A DNA stretch of 64,000 nucleotides from assembly GCA_907163375.1 (NCBI GenBank), contig CAJQUW010006273.1, positions 62,001 to 126,000 on the forward strand. The letters are read 5' to 3'. A program made the translations under genes and the position numbers. Position 1 is the stretch's first letter, and each line of letters starts with the position of its first letter. The DNA is from Prostheceraeus crozeri (Eukaryota; Platyhelminthes; Polycladida; Euryleptidae). Below, piece by piece: positions 49,023 to 59,780 of this stretch. The notes under the pieces are model-generated. The model saw only the letters and a program-made list of their open reading frames with translations, ran no database searches and was not told the DNA's origin.

Positions 49023-50213
49023 ATGGCAGACCACAGCTTTGACGCTAGTCGATTTTCCATTGCGTCGTCTCAGGACATTGATCGCGTTGTTTCATGTTCA
49101 CGGTCAAAGAACACCGTTAGAAATAGTTCCTGGTGCACAAAGTTATACGAAGATTGGGCCACTTGGAGAAACCAACAATCTTCCACAACACAAGATGATT
49201 ACTTGGTTCCCCAACTAACAGATTTGTGGACGGCTCCAAAGGCTGACATTTCAAGAGCCTTGAAACATCTTATATTCGAGATCCGACGGCAGGATGGAAC
49301 CGAGTATCCTCCCAATACTATTTACAATATTGTTTGCGGATTGGCCCGATTTATCCGAGAAGAAAGACCCGACTGCAATATAATGGATAAGGAGGATTTC
49401 AATTTTGTGCAATTTGTCCGTGCTTTAGATGCCTGCATGAGAAATCTCACTTCTCGGGGCATCGGATCCCATCACAAGAGAGCTGATCCGATATCAGAGG
49501 ATAGTGAGGCGAAACTATGGGATACCAATGCATTTTCCTTACATAATGGAAATGGACTATTGCGGGCCGTTTACTTCTACAACTGTTTCCGGGCTCAGAG
49601 CGTGCGACGAGCATCGCCAGATGCAACTGGAGCAATTCACGTTTTCAGAAGACGACCATGGGAAATTTGTTGAGTACACGGGTCGCGGCAACAAAGTCTT
49701 TTCCGGTGGAATCCGCGATCGCAAGATACAAAACAAGTGTGTTCGACAATACGATAGCGATAACAATCGATCGGTATATAAGATATTGAAACTTTACGTG
49801 AGCCGGCTTCGAAGCATGGGTGTTTTTACGGGAGCATTTTACCGTCGACCACTACGAAACATTATCCCAGACCAGCCCAGATTCGCCACTTCCCCGTTGG
49901 AGTCAATTCCATCAGAAAATTGTTGCCAGAGGCCGCATCCATAGCCGATATCAAAGGATACATCATGGCACATTCTGGCAAAGTAACATGTGCGACAAGG
50001 CTATTCCGAGAAAATGAAGACGAGCAGTTAATAAAATCAAGAACTGGGCATCGAAGCAATGCTGTTGAAGCATACAAAAGAAAAGAACCGGAGCAAGAAG
50101 TGATGCTTAGCAGCCTTCTAGACCCGCCTAAACCAAAGACTAAATTATGTAATTGCTTTCATACATCCATTGATCAAATTGATTTTGATTTCAGTATAAA
50201 TGTGTCTTTCTAA
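49023..50213 (+). pseudogene. Crypton/DUF3504-type tyrosine recombinase
   Basis: ATG at 49023 in good context (CACAATGG), just downstream of AT-rich DNA. Residues ~60-145 form the N-terminal core-binding region (PPNTIYNIVCGLARFIREE). The catalytic part shows SGLRACDEHRQM (Arg), SGGIRDRKI (Lys), MAHSGKVTCATRLF, and KSRTGHRSNAVEAYKR (His/Arg and the Tyr nucleophile). The frame changes near 49585 (after VYFYN) and returns to the first frame near 49890 (before FPVGVNSIRKLL), so two indels break it. All catalytic residues remain visible. The same domain was domesticated in vertebrate ZMYM/QRICH1 proteins, but the flanking sites argue for a transposon here. Confidence 0.85.
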
Positions 50214-50537
50214 ATTAATAAATTAGATCTGGAATTAATTGTTTTCTACAAATCTGAAATTGTGACAGTAGGCAACATTGATATGAATTAGAAAACAAAA
50301 AAAGCTGAATAAGTTTTAATACTGATGTTGGAACTCTTGTAACTTGACAAGTAGTAAACATGCAAAAACATTCCGCCAAAAAGGTGCATAAAATAAGATA
50401 GCTTTCATTTACAATTACAGACAACAACCAATTTCCTATTGTGTTAAGTAGCGTTTCTCAGAACTTCAATAAATAGCGCATAGATTGGCGCTTCATGATA
50501 AAGAATAGCGCGTTCTGAAATACTTAGTTTGTCGGAT

Positions 50538-50565
50538 AACGCTATCATAGCGCTAAGATAGCGTT
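50538..50565 (+). promoter_or_regulatory. Candidate recombination site, right
   Basis: Same palindrome as at 48554-48581, differing at positions 9 and 11. The match is better in direct (2 mismatches) than in inverse (4 mismatches) orientation. Confidence 0.45.
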
Positions 50566-50772
50566 CCAAAACACATCTGCAAACTGTTGAACAGCCAAAA
50601 TTGCTAGATATAGATATCTATGGTTGAAAAACGATTTCTATGCCATTCATTGAGGAACAATAAAGTACAAATTACCTAATAGTTCAAGCAATTACATAGA
50701 AATCGGTTAAGTGTGGTGATAAATCGCTTACATTACTCTGTCCAAAAAAACAGTGTAACAATTCGTTGCAAC

Positions 50773-51291
50773 CACAGAATTAGACCGGTCGCCTCTTCTG
50801 TTTGACTAGAAAGGAAACATTGGAACATGTAACGTTAATGAAATGGCACAATCTGCTGACATAATACCATAGAAATCGAACAATGAGCAGTCAGTTTAAC
50901 ATTAAACACGTAAAATTGTCTGAAGTTTCAGTAACTGTTATCAATCGGATCACACAGCAAAGAGACACAGTCGATGTCAAGTTCTACAGAGAAGTTTGTG
51001 AACGTTTTTTCGTGCGCCTGCTAACTTTTTTAATAATGATCGGACTGCCCAACATTATCGAGAAAACTTTTGCGCAATGATCTGAATTCTTCAAATCTGA
51101 AGGAATCGTGGTGATTGGAGCATTTTAAAGGGATTCAGAGCAATCCGCAAGCGACGCACGACTATTTTTCCTATCTCTGCAAGGTATTAAGAAATTCTTT
51201 TTGCCCACTTAATAAGTTCCTTCATGTGCCATTGCTTTGAATCAGTTTGCACTTCTAGCAAAGTGATGCAGTTAAACAATTTAATTCTGTG
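50773..51291. repeat. R1 copy B: complete hAT-like MITE
   Basis: A 519-bp element with ends CACAGAATTA and TAATTCTGTG, flanked by GTTGCAAC on both sides (50765-50772 and 51292-51299), an 8-bp duplication as in hAT elements. Because that octamer is itself palindromic it could be part of the ends, but copy A starts at CACAG without it. It carries a 65-codon frame (50883-51080) with VSVTVINRITQQRDT, also present in copy A. Inverse orientation relative to copies A and C. Confidence 0.75.
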
Positions 51292-51584
51292 GTTGCAACA
51301 CTCGTTTGTCGATCTCGGGCTTCGCCCTCGATCGTCACTCGTGATGCAACCTTCAATTGTCGATTGTAGTCCCACCAACTTGCGCAAAGCGCTAAGTCGG
51401 ATTTCTATGGAGAAGTCTGTCCTTGAATAGATATTGAACCGATTCATTGCAGATCACAATTAAGGCTGTATCTGACGAGCTGATTATGGGCTGCAGAAAA
51501 CTAAAACAATAACCAAGAATGCCTGAAATGCATCACACGCGCAGGTGATACAGCGCTGTCTTGTCGGAATATAATACAGAGCTG

Positions 51585-52378
51585 ATCATAAAAAACGGAC
51601 CACCTATTTTTCACTGATATTCAATCGAATCTCATGCTTTCCAACCGTGTCGTACATCAACGTGCCATCCATCATTCGAAAGATAGTATTCTCAGCTTAA
51701 AAATGAGCTATGAGAGACTTGTATCCGTTGCTGCATTTGCTGAGCAGTGCTCAAAATCTCTCAATTTACAAATCAGTTCAGTAAGAAGACACCGCTAAAG
51801 TACACAAACACAGTGTAAGGTGAGCGAAGGTTCAAAACAAAACTATTAGCAATGTCATGTCTTTGTTCTCTCACAGTGACTGCCGATTGTTTACCTTGAT
51901 TGTTTGTGTACTTTAGCGGAAATGAACAGAACTGTTGAAGAAGTTTGAAAAAGAACTATTTCAACATATTTGGATGAAACTTAAATATTCGCACTCCCTA
52001 CATCGCAAGGATTCTGAAGATACCAAACATCAACCTTTTTGATGAAAAGTGAGAATATAACATTTTCAGTAACTGTTTGTGATAACTTCACGATATCACT
52101 GACTTTCTCCTACTTCACCGATTATGATGACTAGTATATAAAAAAAGAGAGCTAAGAAAATGATCGTTCTCCCCGTGCCTGATTCATTATCACACTCACA
52201 TGTCTTCTTACTGAAAAATTTCGATTTGTAAATTGAGCGATTTTCATATTTTGAGCACTGCTCAGGAAATACAATAACGGATCCAAGTCTATCACAGCTT
52301 ATTTTAAAGCTGAGAATACTAACTTTCGAATTATGGATGCCACGTTGATGTACGACACGATTCGAGGGCATGAGAGTC
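51585..52378. repeat. Foldback element M1, copy 2, right end lost
   Basis: Aligns to 42144-43143, with the interior in the same orientation but shorter. The right arm (GCTGAGAATACTAACTTTC) is cut at ~52378 where unrelated sequence starts. Confidence 0.6.
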
Positions 52379-52499
52379 GTATAGAAGCAAGAAGTCGACT
52401 AGAAGTTATATTACGAATTTGTGTATTTCACATTTACCATCTGCTACGAAATTCACTAAGTCAATTAATAAAACGTGCTGTGCCTAAAAGACATTGTGT

Positions 52500-52920
52500 A
52501 AATATCATTTTTGTGATCAGGAGAGACTGTTTGTTTATCTGCGACAATAACATCGGTTGCAATGATGTTTTCATTATCTTTATTAGCAAATCGGTCACGC
52601 TACTGGTAATGAGGAATGTCGTTTTTCTGCCTGATAATGGAAAATTCTGCCCTAAAAGTGCAACCACAATCATAAAAATGACAAATCTCATTTTGAGCTT
52701 TCAAATGTATGCTGGATCATTGCGTTGTTGATTGTATGAAACTCGGAAGTACATGGATCTACATAAACAAATGGAATTTTACGCTATTTGAGGCTCTGTA
52801 ACTTGCAAGACGACTGGAGGTACAACTTAAAAGTTGTCGTTTTACTGATGTTGGATGACAATCTACATATCAAAAATAATAAGAAGCTCGTGCGTGAATT
52901 TAGGAAGAAGATGTCAATAG
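52500..52920 (-). repeat. Repeat D2, copy 2
   Basis: The near-identical inverse of 47045-47465. It directly precedes the PLE3 remnant, which is absent from copy 1. Confidence 0.8.
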
Positions 52921-52950
52921 TTCTCTCGCACTGATAGGCCATGAAGATAA

Positions 52951-53667
52951 ATGCGCGTTACAGATTCTCAGCTAAGTAACAATACATATACTGCCCTTCA
53001 AACCAAATTAGGTTGGCGCTACTCCCCACATCTACTTGCTGATGAAATCCAATTTCTCGAGCAGACGCTAAAGAATAACGGCTACCCTTCATGGTTCATC
53101 ACAAAGTACTCTCAAAGGAAGTATGAAAAGCTGCCAACTGCAGAAAAGAAGAAATTCTTTTTTAATGTGCAGTACTATGGAAGAATAAGTGAAACAGTGG
53201 CCAATGAAATTCGCAAACAAATTGAGCGAGCTTACTTTTCGCTCAAAGCAATGCCAATTTTCCGCACTCAAGTTCTGTCTCCCGACTCAGTGAAAGACAT
53301 TGTTCCCCGAAACCGGAAACCAATGATTGCATATCTCTTCGAATGTTCTTGCGGAGCAAGATACGCCGGTAAAAGTGAACGATGCCTGGCAACTCGTGTG
53401 AAGGAGCATATCCCCAAATGGCTTTTCAATTCAAACAGTCGACCAAAATCAAGACAGCCACCACAATCCGCTGTGACCAGACATTTATGCTCCTGTGAGT
53501 CGAAGCAATACGAGTATATGCTCAGCCAAGAAGACAATGGCTTTCGTGTGTTCAAACAGGCTAGGAACAGCTTAACTCTTGCCATACTAGAAAGTGTGAT
53601 CATTCGCCACTTGAAACCGACTCTGTGCTTGCAGAAAGAACGTTTATTTATTCTTAAACTTCTTTGA
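52951..53667 (+). pseudogene. PLE3: C-terminal Penelope remnant with GIY-YIG
   Basis: An open frame of about 238 codons, truncated on the left. It begins in the last RT region (LADEIQFLEQTLKNNGYPS), followed by YLFECSCGARYAGKSER (GIY-YIG core), CLATRVKEHIPKW, SAVTRHLCSCESKQYE and LAILESVIIRHLKPTLC. It is a distinct, Penelope/Poseidon-like lineage, different from PLE1. No RT catalytic block is left. No hammerhead-like fold is seen in its 3' flank. Confidence 0.8.
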
Positions 53668-53918
53668 TTTTGTGAAGCTCTACAGTTCATTTTATTTATT
53701 GATCTTTTATGATTTAGGAATTTCACTGTTATTACTGTTTATCCTCGTTAGTACTATCTATGAATCAGTTTTACCCTAATACCTACATATCAAAGCTTGT
53801 AGCTGCATTGGTTGTGAACGAGTTTTATTCATTATCATAGCTTCATGTTTGGATATGCTGTAACCTAGATCACTTTCTCGTTGTATTTCACTAAGAGAAC
53901 GAGCGTGGCCATGAAACG

Positions 53919-54330
53919 ATGAGAGTTTTCATTTTCAAGTTTTTTTGGAAGATCGCTCCAACAAACAAGTTAATCTGGAAGACATTCAATTATAAGAAAA
54001 ATGGAGAACAAAGGCACTTCCAAATCAAATCGAATATGAACTGTAATTCAAGAAACATAATTCATGTCCTGCAATATGCAGGATGTAGAGCCACTTACAT
54101 CGTCCAAAAACAGGTGATTCCTTTCGCGCAATAGTTCGAGTGCACCGTCAACAAATAAGGGATGAGAATCATCTCTCCCTCTATGTTAGTAAATATATAT
54201 TCAACTGTGCACGCAACTCCAACCCATTGTTCTATGTAATGACGATCTTAAAAATGTCACCTACTTGCACAAAACTGCATAGGGAAGAGAGAAAAATTTT
54301 GCATCAGAAGGACTGATGCCTCCTTAAATG
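53919..54330 (+). pseudogene. PLE4: GIY-YIG remnant
   Basis: Plus-strand pieces in more than one frame: FQIKSNMNCNSRNIIHVLQY with AGCRATYIVQ (GIY-YIG start), then RQQIRDENHLSLYVSKYIF and FYVMTILKMSPTC. The spelling (mNCnSrNIIyvlqC-type) belongs to a PLE lineage other than PLE1-3. It is broken. Its likely 3' end, with a hammerhead-like fold, is at 54490-54530. Confidence 0.65.
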
Positions 54331-54489
54331 GGAATATGTCATTTGCTTTATTTTCCTTTTTCAGTTTATAGTTGATAGATAGACATCATGATCTTTCTTT
54401 GGTATTTCGATGTTATACTTACATAGATTTTGAATGCTATGATTTTAATTTAGTTTGATGATATACGCATTGTATAATATATCATTCTA

Positions 54490-54530
54490 TGCCCTTGAGA
54501 AGCCTGGAACAGGCAAAAACCGGTCGGGTT
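54490..54530 (+). ncRNA. Hammerhead-like fold, PLE4 end
   Basis: Stem I pairs GCCC (54491-54494) with GGGT (54526-54529). The first core segment is TTGAGAA (54495-54501). Stem II is GCCTG/CAGGC around GAA, perfect. A run of A stands where GAAA is expected (54515-54518). The stem III segment is ACCGGT (54519-54524), self-complementary, then C. As in PLE1, consensus C3/G8 read U/A. Confidence 0.5.
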
Positions 54531-54537
54531 GTCTTAT

Positions 54538-55044
54538 TTATTTGCTTTGTTTTTCTTTATAACATCTGGAAGTGATTACGTACTGGCATATATACAAATT
54601 ATATATACAATTATTAGTTTTTTGTACTAGAATGTGATATTTCTCCATCAGACACAGATAACATTTTCTTGTACCACAGTTATACGGTGATATTTTGCAA
54701 ATTATTTCCCATTTGATGTTATAATTTCTGTTGTTGTTTTTCAATGTCCAAATAAATTCCGACAATTCAGTTTCGTGTTCAGATCTGATGTTCGAGAAAG
54801 ACTTTTTGTGATTGCGACATCTCGTTTTGAAGCTGTTTTCTATTTGACCGATGTGTAAATGACTTTTGCCATCTTCTGTTGTTACCGTCGCTTCATACAG
54901 GACGCATTCTTTCAAACATTTTCCTTCAAGTGGGTAGTCATCTTTTTTCCTGCAACTGCTTTGCTGTTCACTGGATTGCGTTTGGCTAGTTTGGTTATGT
55001 AAAATGCAATCTGTGTCTGATGGAAAAATATCATATTCTAACAC
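54538..55044 (-). pseudogene. PLE5: GIY-YIG nuclease remnant
   Basis: A 168-codon frame of the C-x-LYEATV type: CLKECVLYEATVTTEDGKSH, LHIGQIENSFKTRCRNHKKS (YIG with the catalytic Arg helix), ELSEFIWTLKNNN, IKWEI and CYLCLMEKYHIL (conserved Glu). This variant of GIY-YIG is common next to animal Penelope-like RTs. YxG reads HIG. No RT is attached. It is opposite in strand to PLE3 and PLE4. Confidence 0.7.
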
Positions 55045-58000
55045 AAAAAACTAATAATTTGATCAACAAAAAGTGTGAAATTATATCTACATGTACACAT
55101 AGAAGAAAATATTTATTGTCAACTATTAGCTGATCAGTGAAGTATCATTGCCGCAATCTTCATGCAAATTTTGTAATTTGAAAAACCCTCCCTATAATTT
55201 GCTATGTTGATATTGCTTCTTTGTTTCATGTTAACTGCACTATGAAGATCGTATGTAGCTTGAAACTCTAAGTATACTCGGAGTAGTGCAAAACAATATT
55301 TTTTTGATCTTATCAAAGCTCTGACACCTATTGAGCACTATACGCAACTCTAGATTGCATAAATATATTGCAGTAAAGTGTACCCAGTCTCTTCACGAAT
55401 ATGAAAGAAAAAACATTGGTTCCGGACTGGTTTCGATTCAGTTGTATTGAATCATCCTCACCAGCTACAAAGTTATGAAATCGCATAAAATTCACATTAA
55501 ATACAAATTTAGGTCTGTTGGTAGGCCTATTGATGGACATCATTGGGCAATGATATTCCAACCGGTTGGATGGGATATGATTTGACTTTTCAATTTAAGT
55601 TTCAAAATACATGCAATAAATTCGTAATAAGAACAGATTTCATAAAGTTGGGCAAAGCATGACCAGACTGTGGAACAGGGTTCGAATCTAAACGTGAACT
55701 CATGTCTGTCATGACGGGCACTGCTGTTGTTAGACATTGATGGCTAATGTATCACCTTCCCTGGCAGAGAAGGAAATGGGTTTTAAAAATGGGTTTTAAT
55801 CAATGTCTTACAAGAACCCTTCGGCTAAATTAAAGAACCGCTTCTGACTATTTTTAAACCCCTTTACAGTAGTTACTGTATTTACCGTACTCGTATCTTA
55901 ACCATTTAAGGAGCACTGTTTAAAGTACTTCTAATCTTCCTACTCCCAGGTGTCCCCCTGAGTGCGAAGAATTCATATTTGCACTTGTCGTATCATCCCT
56001 GAAGTGACAATGTGCACGATTAGCCAACAACATCATCAATTTTTAGGTATTCTGAATATACTAAGCAAGAAGATTGTATGTTCTGACTTTCTGAAATTAG
56101 CGTATGTTGCGTTTTCGGATTGTATTACAACCTTAATTTCAAAATTAATTGATAAATCTTGTTTAATACTGTGTGAGTGCCTACACATAGATTAACTAGA
56201 TTCCAATTTAACAATGATAGTTTGATCTTTTTGGTGTTTATATCTCACTATTCATAAATGCAGTAAAAACCTTTCAACTGAAGAATGATGAATAAAGAAA
56301 AATAGAAAATAATTTTATGCTAGAAGATCATATCATTTGACATCAGCCTGCTTTCTTGAGTGCGAGTGGACATTAGAAGATTCATCAATCATCTTCCTCA
56401 TGTTTTCCTATTTCCACCTAATGAAAACGACTTCCATGCAGAGTACGATATTTGTGTATGTGCGTGCGTGTGTGAGAAGAGAGAAATTGTGGAGCTCATA
56501 TTTAATTTTTCAGAACACACAGCGCGCTGCAATTTCGATAGACTAATTTATAATGTGGAGTAGGTATAAACTTTGATAAGATAATATTTCACAATGAAAT
56601 AACTTAATTAAATTCATTTATGACTGCAATTTGGCAGTGCCGAACCCTAGGTCTCCACTCAGCCAGTTGATTATGCAAAGAACGCGAAAAGCGTCTTCGG
56701 ATACCACATACTATATTATGTTAATTTTACTTACTTCATCAAGTAGGCCTACTATGTACTGATATTTCATTGCTACTTTTTATGTCATTAAGCTCTGTGA
56801 ACGAAACGTCGTACAATAAACATATAATATATGGTTTTCGACGACGATGGAGTTTTTCTCGTTCTTCGCGGCATCAGTATTGGTAACAATGGTTGACGAT
56901 TGCATAAACTAAGCTTGTAGGCTTGCTTTGTGCTCAGAAGCAAAAAGCAGCATAAAAGTTATCCTTTTGTTCTTTAACGCTTTTTCAATCACATTTTGCG
57001 TGTTAGTGGCATTGTAAACTACAACAATGTGACTTGTGAACACCATTGCAAAAGCATGGAAATTTAACTTCCAAGCCTTTGTAATACGTGATAACTTGAT
57101 AAGTCATCGACCGAAATGCGCATATGCTAATTATGTGCTACTCCTAAACAGGCTTTGACGAAAAAGATCGAATGGTTCTACAGTTTGAACATTCAACTCA
57201 TTGATCCTTTTTTTCTTTGCCACATCGATCAATTCGGCATGGTAATCAAGAATCCTTGACTAGTGATCAAGAACCCTTTGATATTCCAGCAACCTTTAAT
57301 TACAATTTGAAGAAACCCTATTCCAATGAAGAATCCATTTTTTACATAAAACCCTTCTAAAATTCAAGAACCCTTCAATGCATGATCAAAAACTCTATTA
57401 TTTAGCGTAAAACCCCTATTCTTAACACAGCAACCCTCCACCTATCAATACTTAAAAACTAGCGGTTTGTGCATGAAGACAACTTCTGCGAAATATGACA
57501 TACATTTGCATTGAATTTTTGGCAAGGTAAGTTGCTGATGACATAGCAATTTCTTTTGCTGAAGCAAATCACCATTACAGTTTGAAAAGAAGTCACCTAT
57601 TTGTATGCTTCGAATTATGCATGAATCAGTTGGTTGACAAATATGAATGAACACAATGTGTCATGCGCTTGCTATATTCATCACAATAACATTTGGTTTG
57701 CAGTTATGAATCTAGAAATGAAACATCTTGAGTGAATCTTGAAATGTGATGCATGTAATTGATTATTAGAGCATCATTTACAACTCCATTCAAATAGTTG
57801 ATAACTTAACATAAAACGGCACCGAGCAGAAAAATGAAACTGTATATCGAGCCGATGCCAAATCTATGTCTTGGGCTAACGCAGTCCGGCATGGGTAACT
57901 TCGGGGTGACATGTACCACAAAAATTGGCTCATTGCACTAAAATGCGCTACAGACTAAAAACTTACACAATTATACCCACTCTTTTTCGCTTTCTTTTGT

Positions 58001-59544
58001 CAGTGCAGTAGAAAACGTGGTTATGCGACAATACGCGATCAGATACGGCCAGATACGGCTCATGGAAGCTAAATGGCAGACGACCAACCGAAACTAGAGC
58101 TAAAATTTATCAAGCTTTATCAGATTATCAATGAAACAAAAAAATGCGAGCCGAATGAAATCCACAGCCTGTAGCACCAGGTTACTAAGCTTATATAAGA
58201 GTCTAGGAATAATTCACATTCAATGCGCTAAGACAATATGGATTCTCTGTCAGGTGCAAATTCATTTTGATATCAGACGTTATTTACACGTTAAGTAGTG
58301 ATCAACTTTATGTTGACATAGTTACACTTTCTCAACTCTCTCCCCGTAATTGTTATAGTGCTATACTGTATTTCTTAACAGCATTGACTTTAATATGAAA
58401 AGACTTCGACTCGCACAAATAATAAGTTGTTGAATAGCAGCTAAGATCAATAATTAAACATCTGCACTTTTTCAATGTATTATGACAACAGTCAGATTAA
58501 TGCACAGATTGCAGATGCGTCGTAGAATAATCTCACACTAAACTACAATTTTAAAAACATCGATGTTTCAAGAAATTTCAGCACTTGTACACAAGACTTC
58601 TTGGAATAGAGAGAAAGAGATTGAGAAACTATTCACCCCATTGATTTACTTTATCACATCAGGTTGCAAGAAACCAGTTCATTAAGGCATATGCGTAGAT
58701 AGTCCAGGAGAACGTCAACAAGCCGTTCAAAAAATTTGAGCACAAAATAATATTGGCAGTCATAAGACCTCTTTGACCTACATGCACCCGGCAGTGCGGC
58801 TCGACAAGTTCAACACTTAGTCCAAAAATTCTATTAGTCTAAACATCTAGGAGCAGACAAATGAAATCTTCTATGATTAAATTCAAGACAATTTTGCAGT
58901 CAGAATTGATTAATTGACATGATTATAATGAACAACGTTACAATATACATGTAGAAACAAATCAATGATTGCGTATGAGGAAAATGTCAGTAAAAAAGAA
59001 AATCTGAAGTACATTTACTTGACTGTTGGCCAAGATTGTCTTGAAGTAGGATACATTGCTATCCCATCCTTGTCGCCATGTCAGAAAAGTTCCATCTGTG
59101 ATCTGGCACAGTTGCATTTTTTAAGAGGTGGCCTAATTATGTGCGGCTGCTTCGGCGATCAAGGGCTGAAAACCCAATTCATAATCGACAGTTTATTGAT
59201 AACTGCTCATTTGCCAGTAGCTATCATCATTCAGAATAATAACGGTACTAACAGTTACTAGTGTGCATTAATGCCATAATAAAAGTAATACGTCACGTGC
59301 TAACTTGTGACCCATTTACAGTTGAACTGTGTATATTGTATACATTTTGTTTGTTGATAAATATCAATCGTGTTGCTTTGTATTTTCGCACTTTTTCGGT
59401 GATTTGCTTCGAACTAGTCTGAACAGCCAACCATTGTCTTTTCATGCGCAAACAAATGGGTTACATATAATTTGTAATGCTAATTATTATAAGATCTAAA
59501 CATCTAAAATGCAAGAATCGCGTGCTATTGATGGTTTTGGAAGA
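55045..59544. other. AT-rich stretch, no firm gene
   Basis: No recognisable gene. A stem-loop at 55403-55465 (minus) and a GAAACGTC word at 56802-56809 recall the PLE ends but lack a full fold. The region 57250-57430 has loosely repeated AAGAACCCT words. A 98-codon plus-strand ORF (58965-59261, ATG) contains several Cys and hydrophobic stretches and matches nothing I know. Confidence 0.35.
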
Positions 59545-59630
59545 ACGGTCGTCTCTTCAGCTATTTGCATAGAAAGGAGCCATATCATGTAATGCTAATG
59601 AAATGGCACAATCTGCTGACAATACCATAG

Positions 59631-59743
59631 TCAAGTAAAGATAGTTTCTGACTCGGATCTAATTATCTACTATCTAATTATGAAACTATCTTTACTTGCC
59701 TGTGAAATGCATCGCCTGACTCGCAAACTGGTCAACTATGTCA
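59631..59743. repeat. Small foldback insertion
   Basis: About 113 bp flanked by a 12-bp duplication ACAATACCATAG (59619-59630 and 59744-59755). It contains a 17-bp perfect inverted pair, CAAGTAAAGATAGTTTC and its complement (59632-59648 and 59682-59698). Family unknown. Confidence 0.65.
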
Positions 59744-59780
59744 ACAATACCATAGTTATCGAACAATGAACATCCTTGTA

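Larger units (their letters stand above)
48554..50565 (+). mobile_element. Crypton-like tyrosine recombinase element between palindromic direct repeats
   Basis: A recombinase gene (49023-50213) lies between two direct copies of a 28-bp near-palindrome (48554-48581 and 50538-50565, two mismatches). Each has outer arms AACGCTAT and ATAGCGTT and a central AGCGCT. Extra half sites with AGATAGCGTT or AGCGTTTCT occur at 48401, 48716-48734 and 50446-50455. Cryptons are mobilised by a tyrosine recombinase and usually have only tiny direct repeats, so the long sites are unusual. Whether they are the true ends or internal binding sites cannot be decided from one copy. Confidence 0.6.

Noticed and set aside
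55403-55465. A fourth hammerhead-like fold (minus strand)
   Set aside because: Stem II and GAAA are present, and the stem III segment is a near-palindrome (ACCAGT), but no stem I can be formed.
56795-56812. GAAACGTC word like the PLE2 end
   Set aside because: No matching core segment or stem I upstream; a lone eight-base match is expected by chance.
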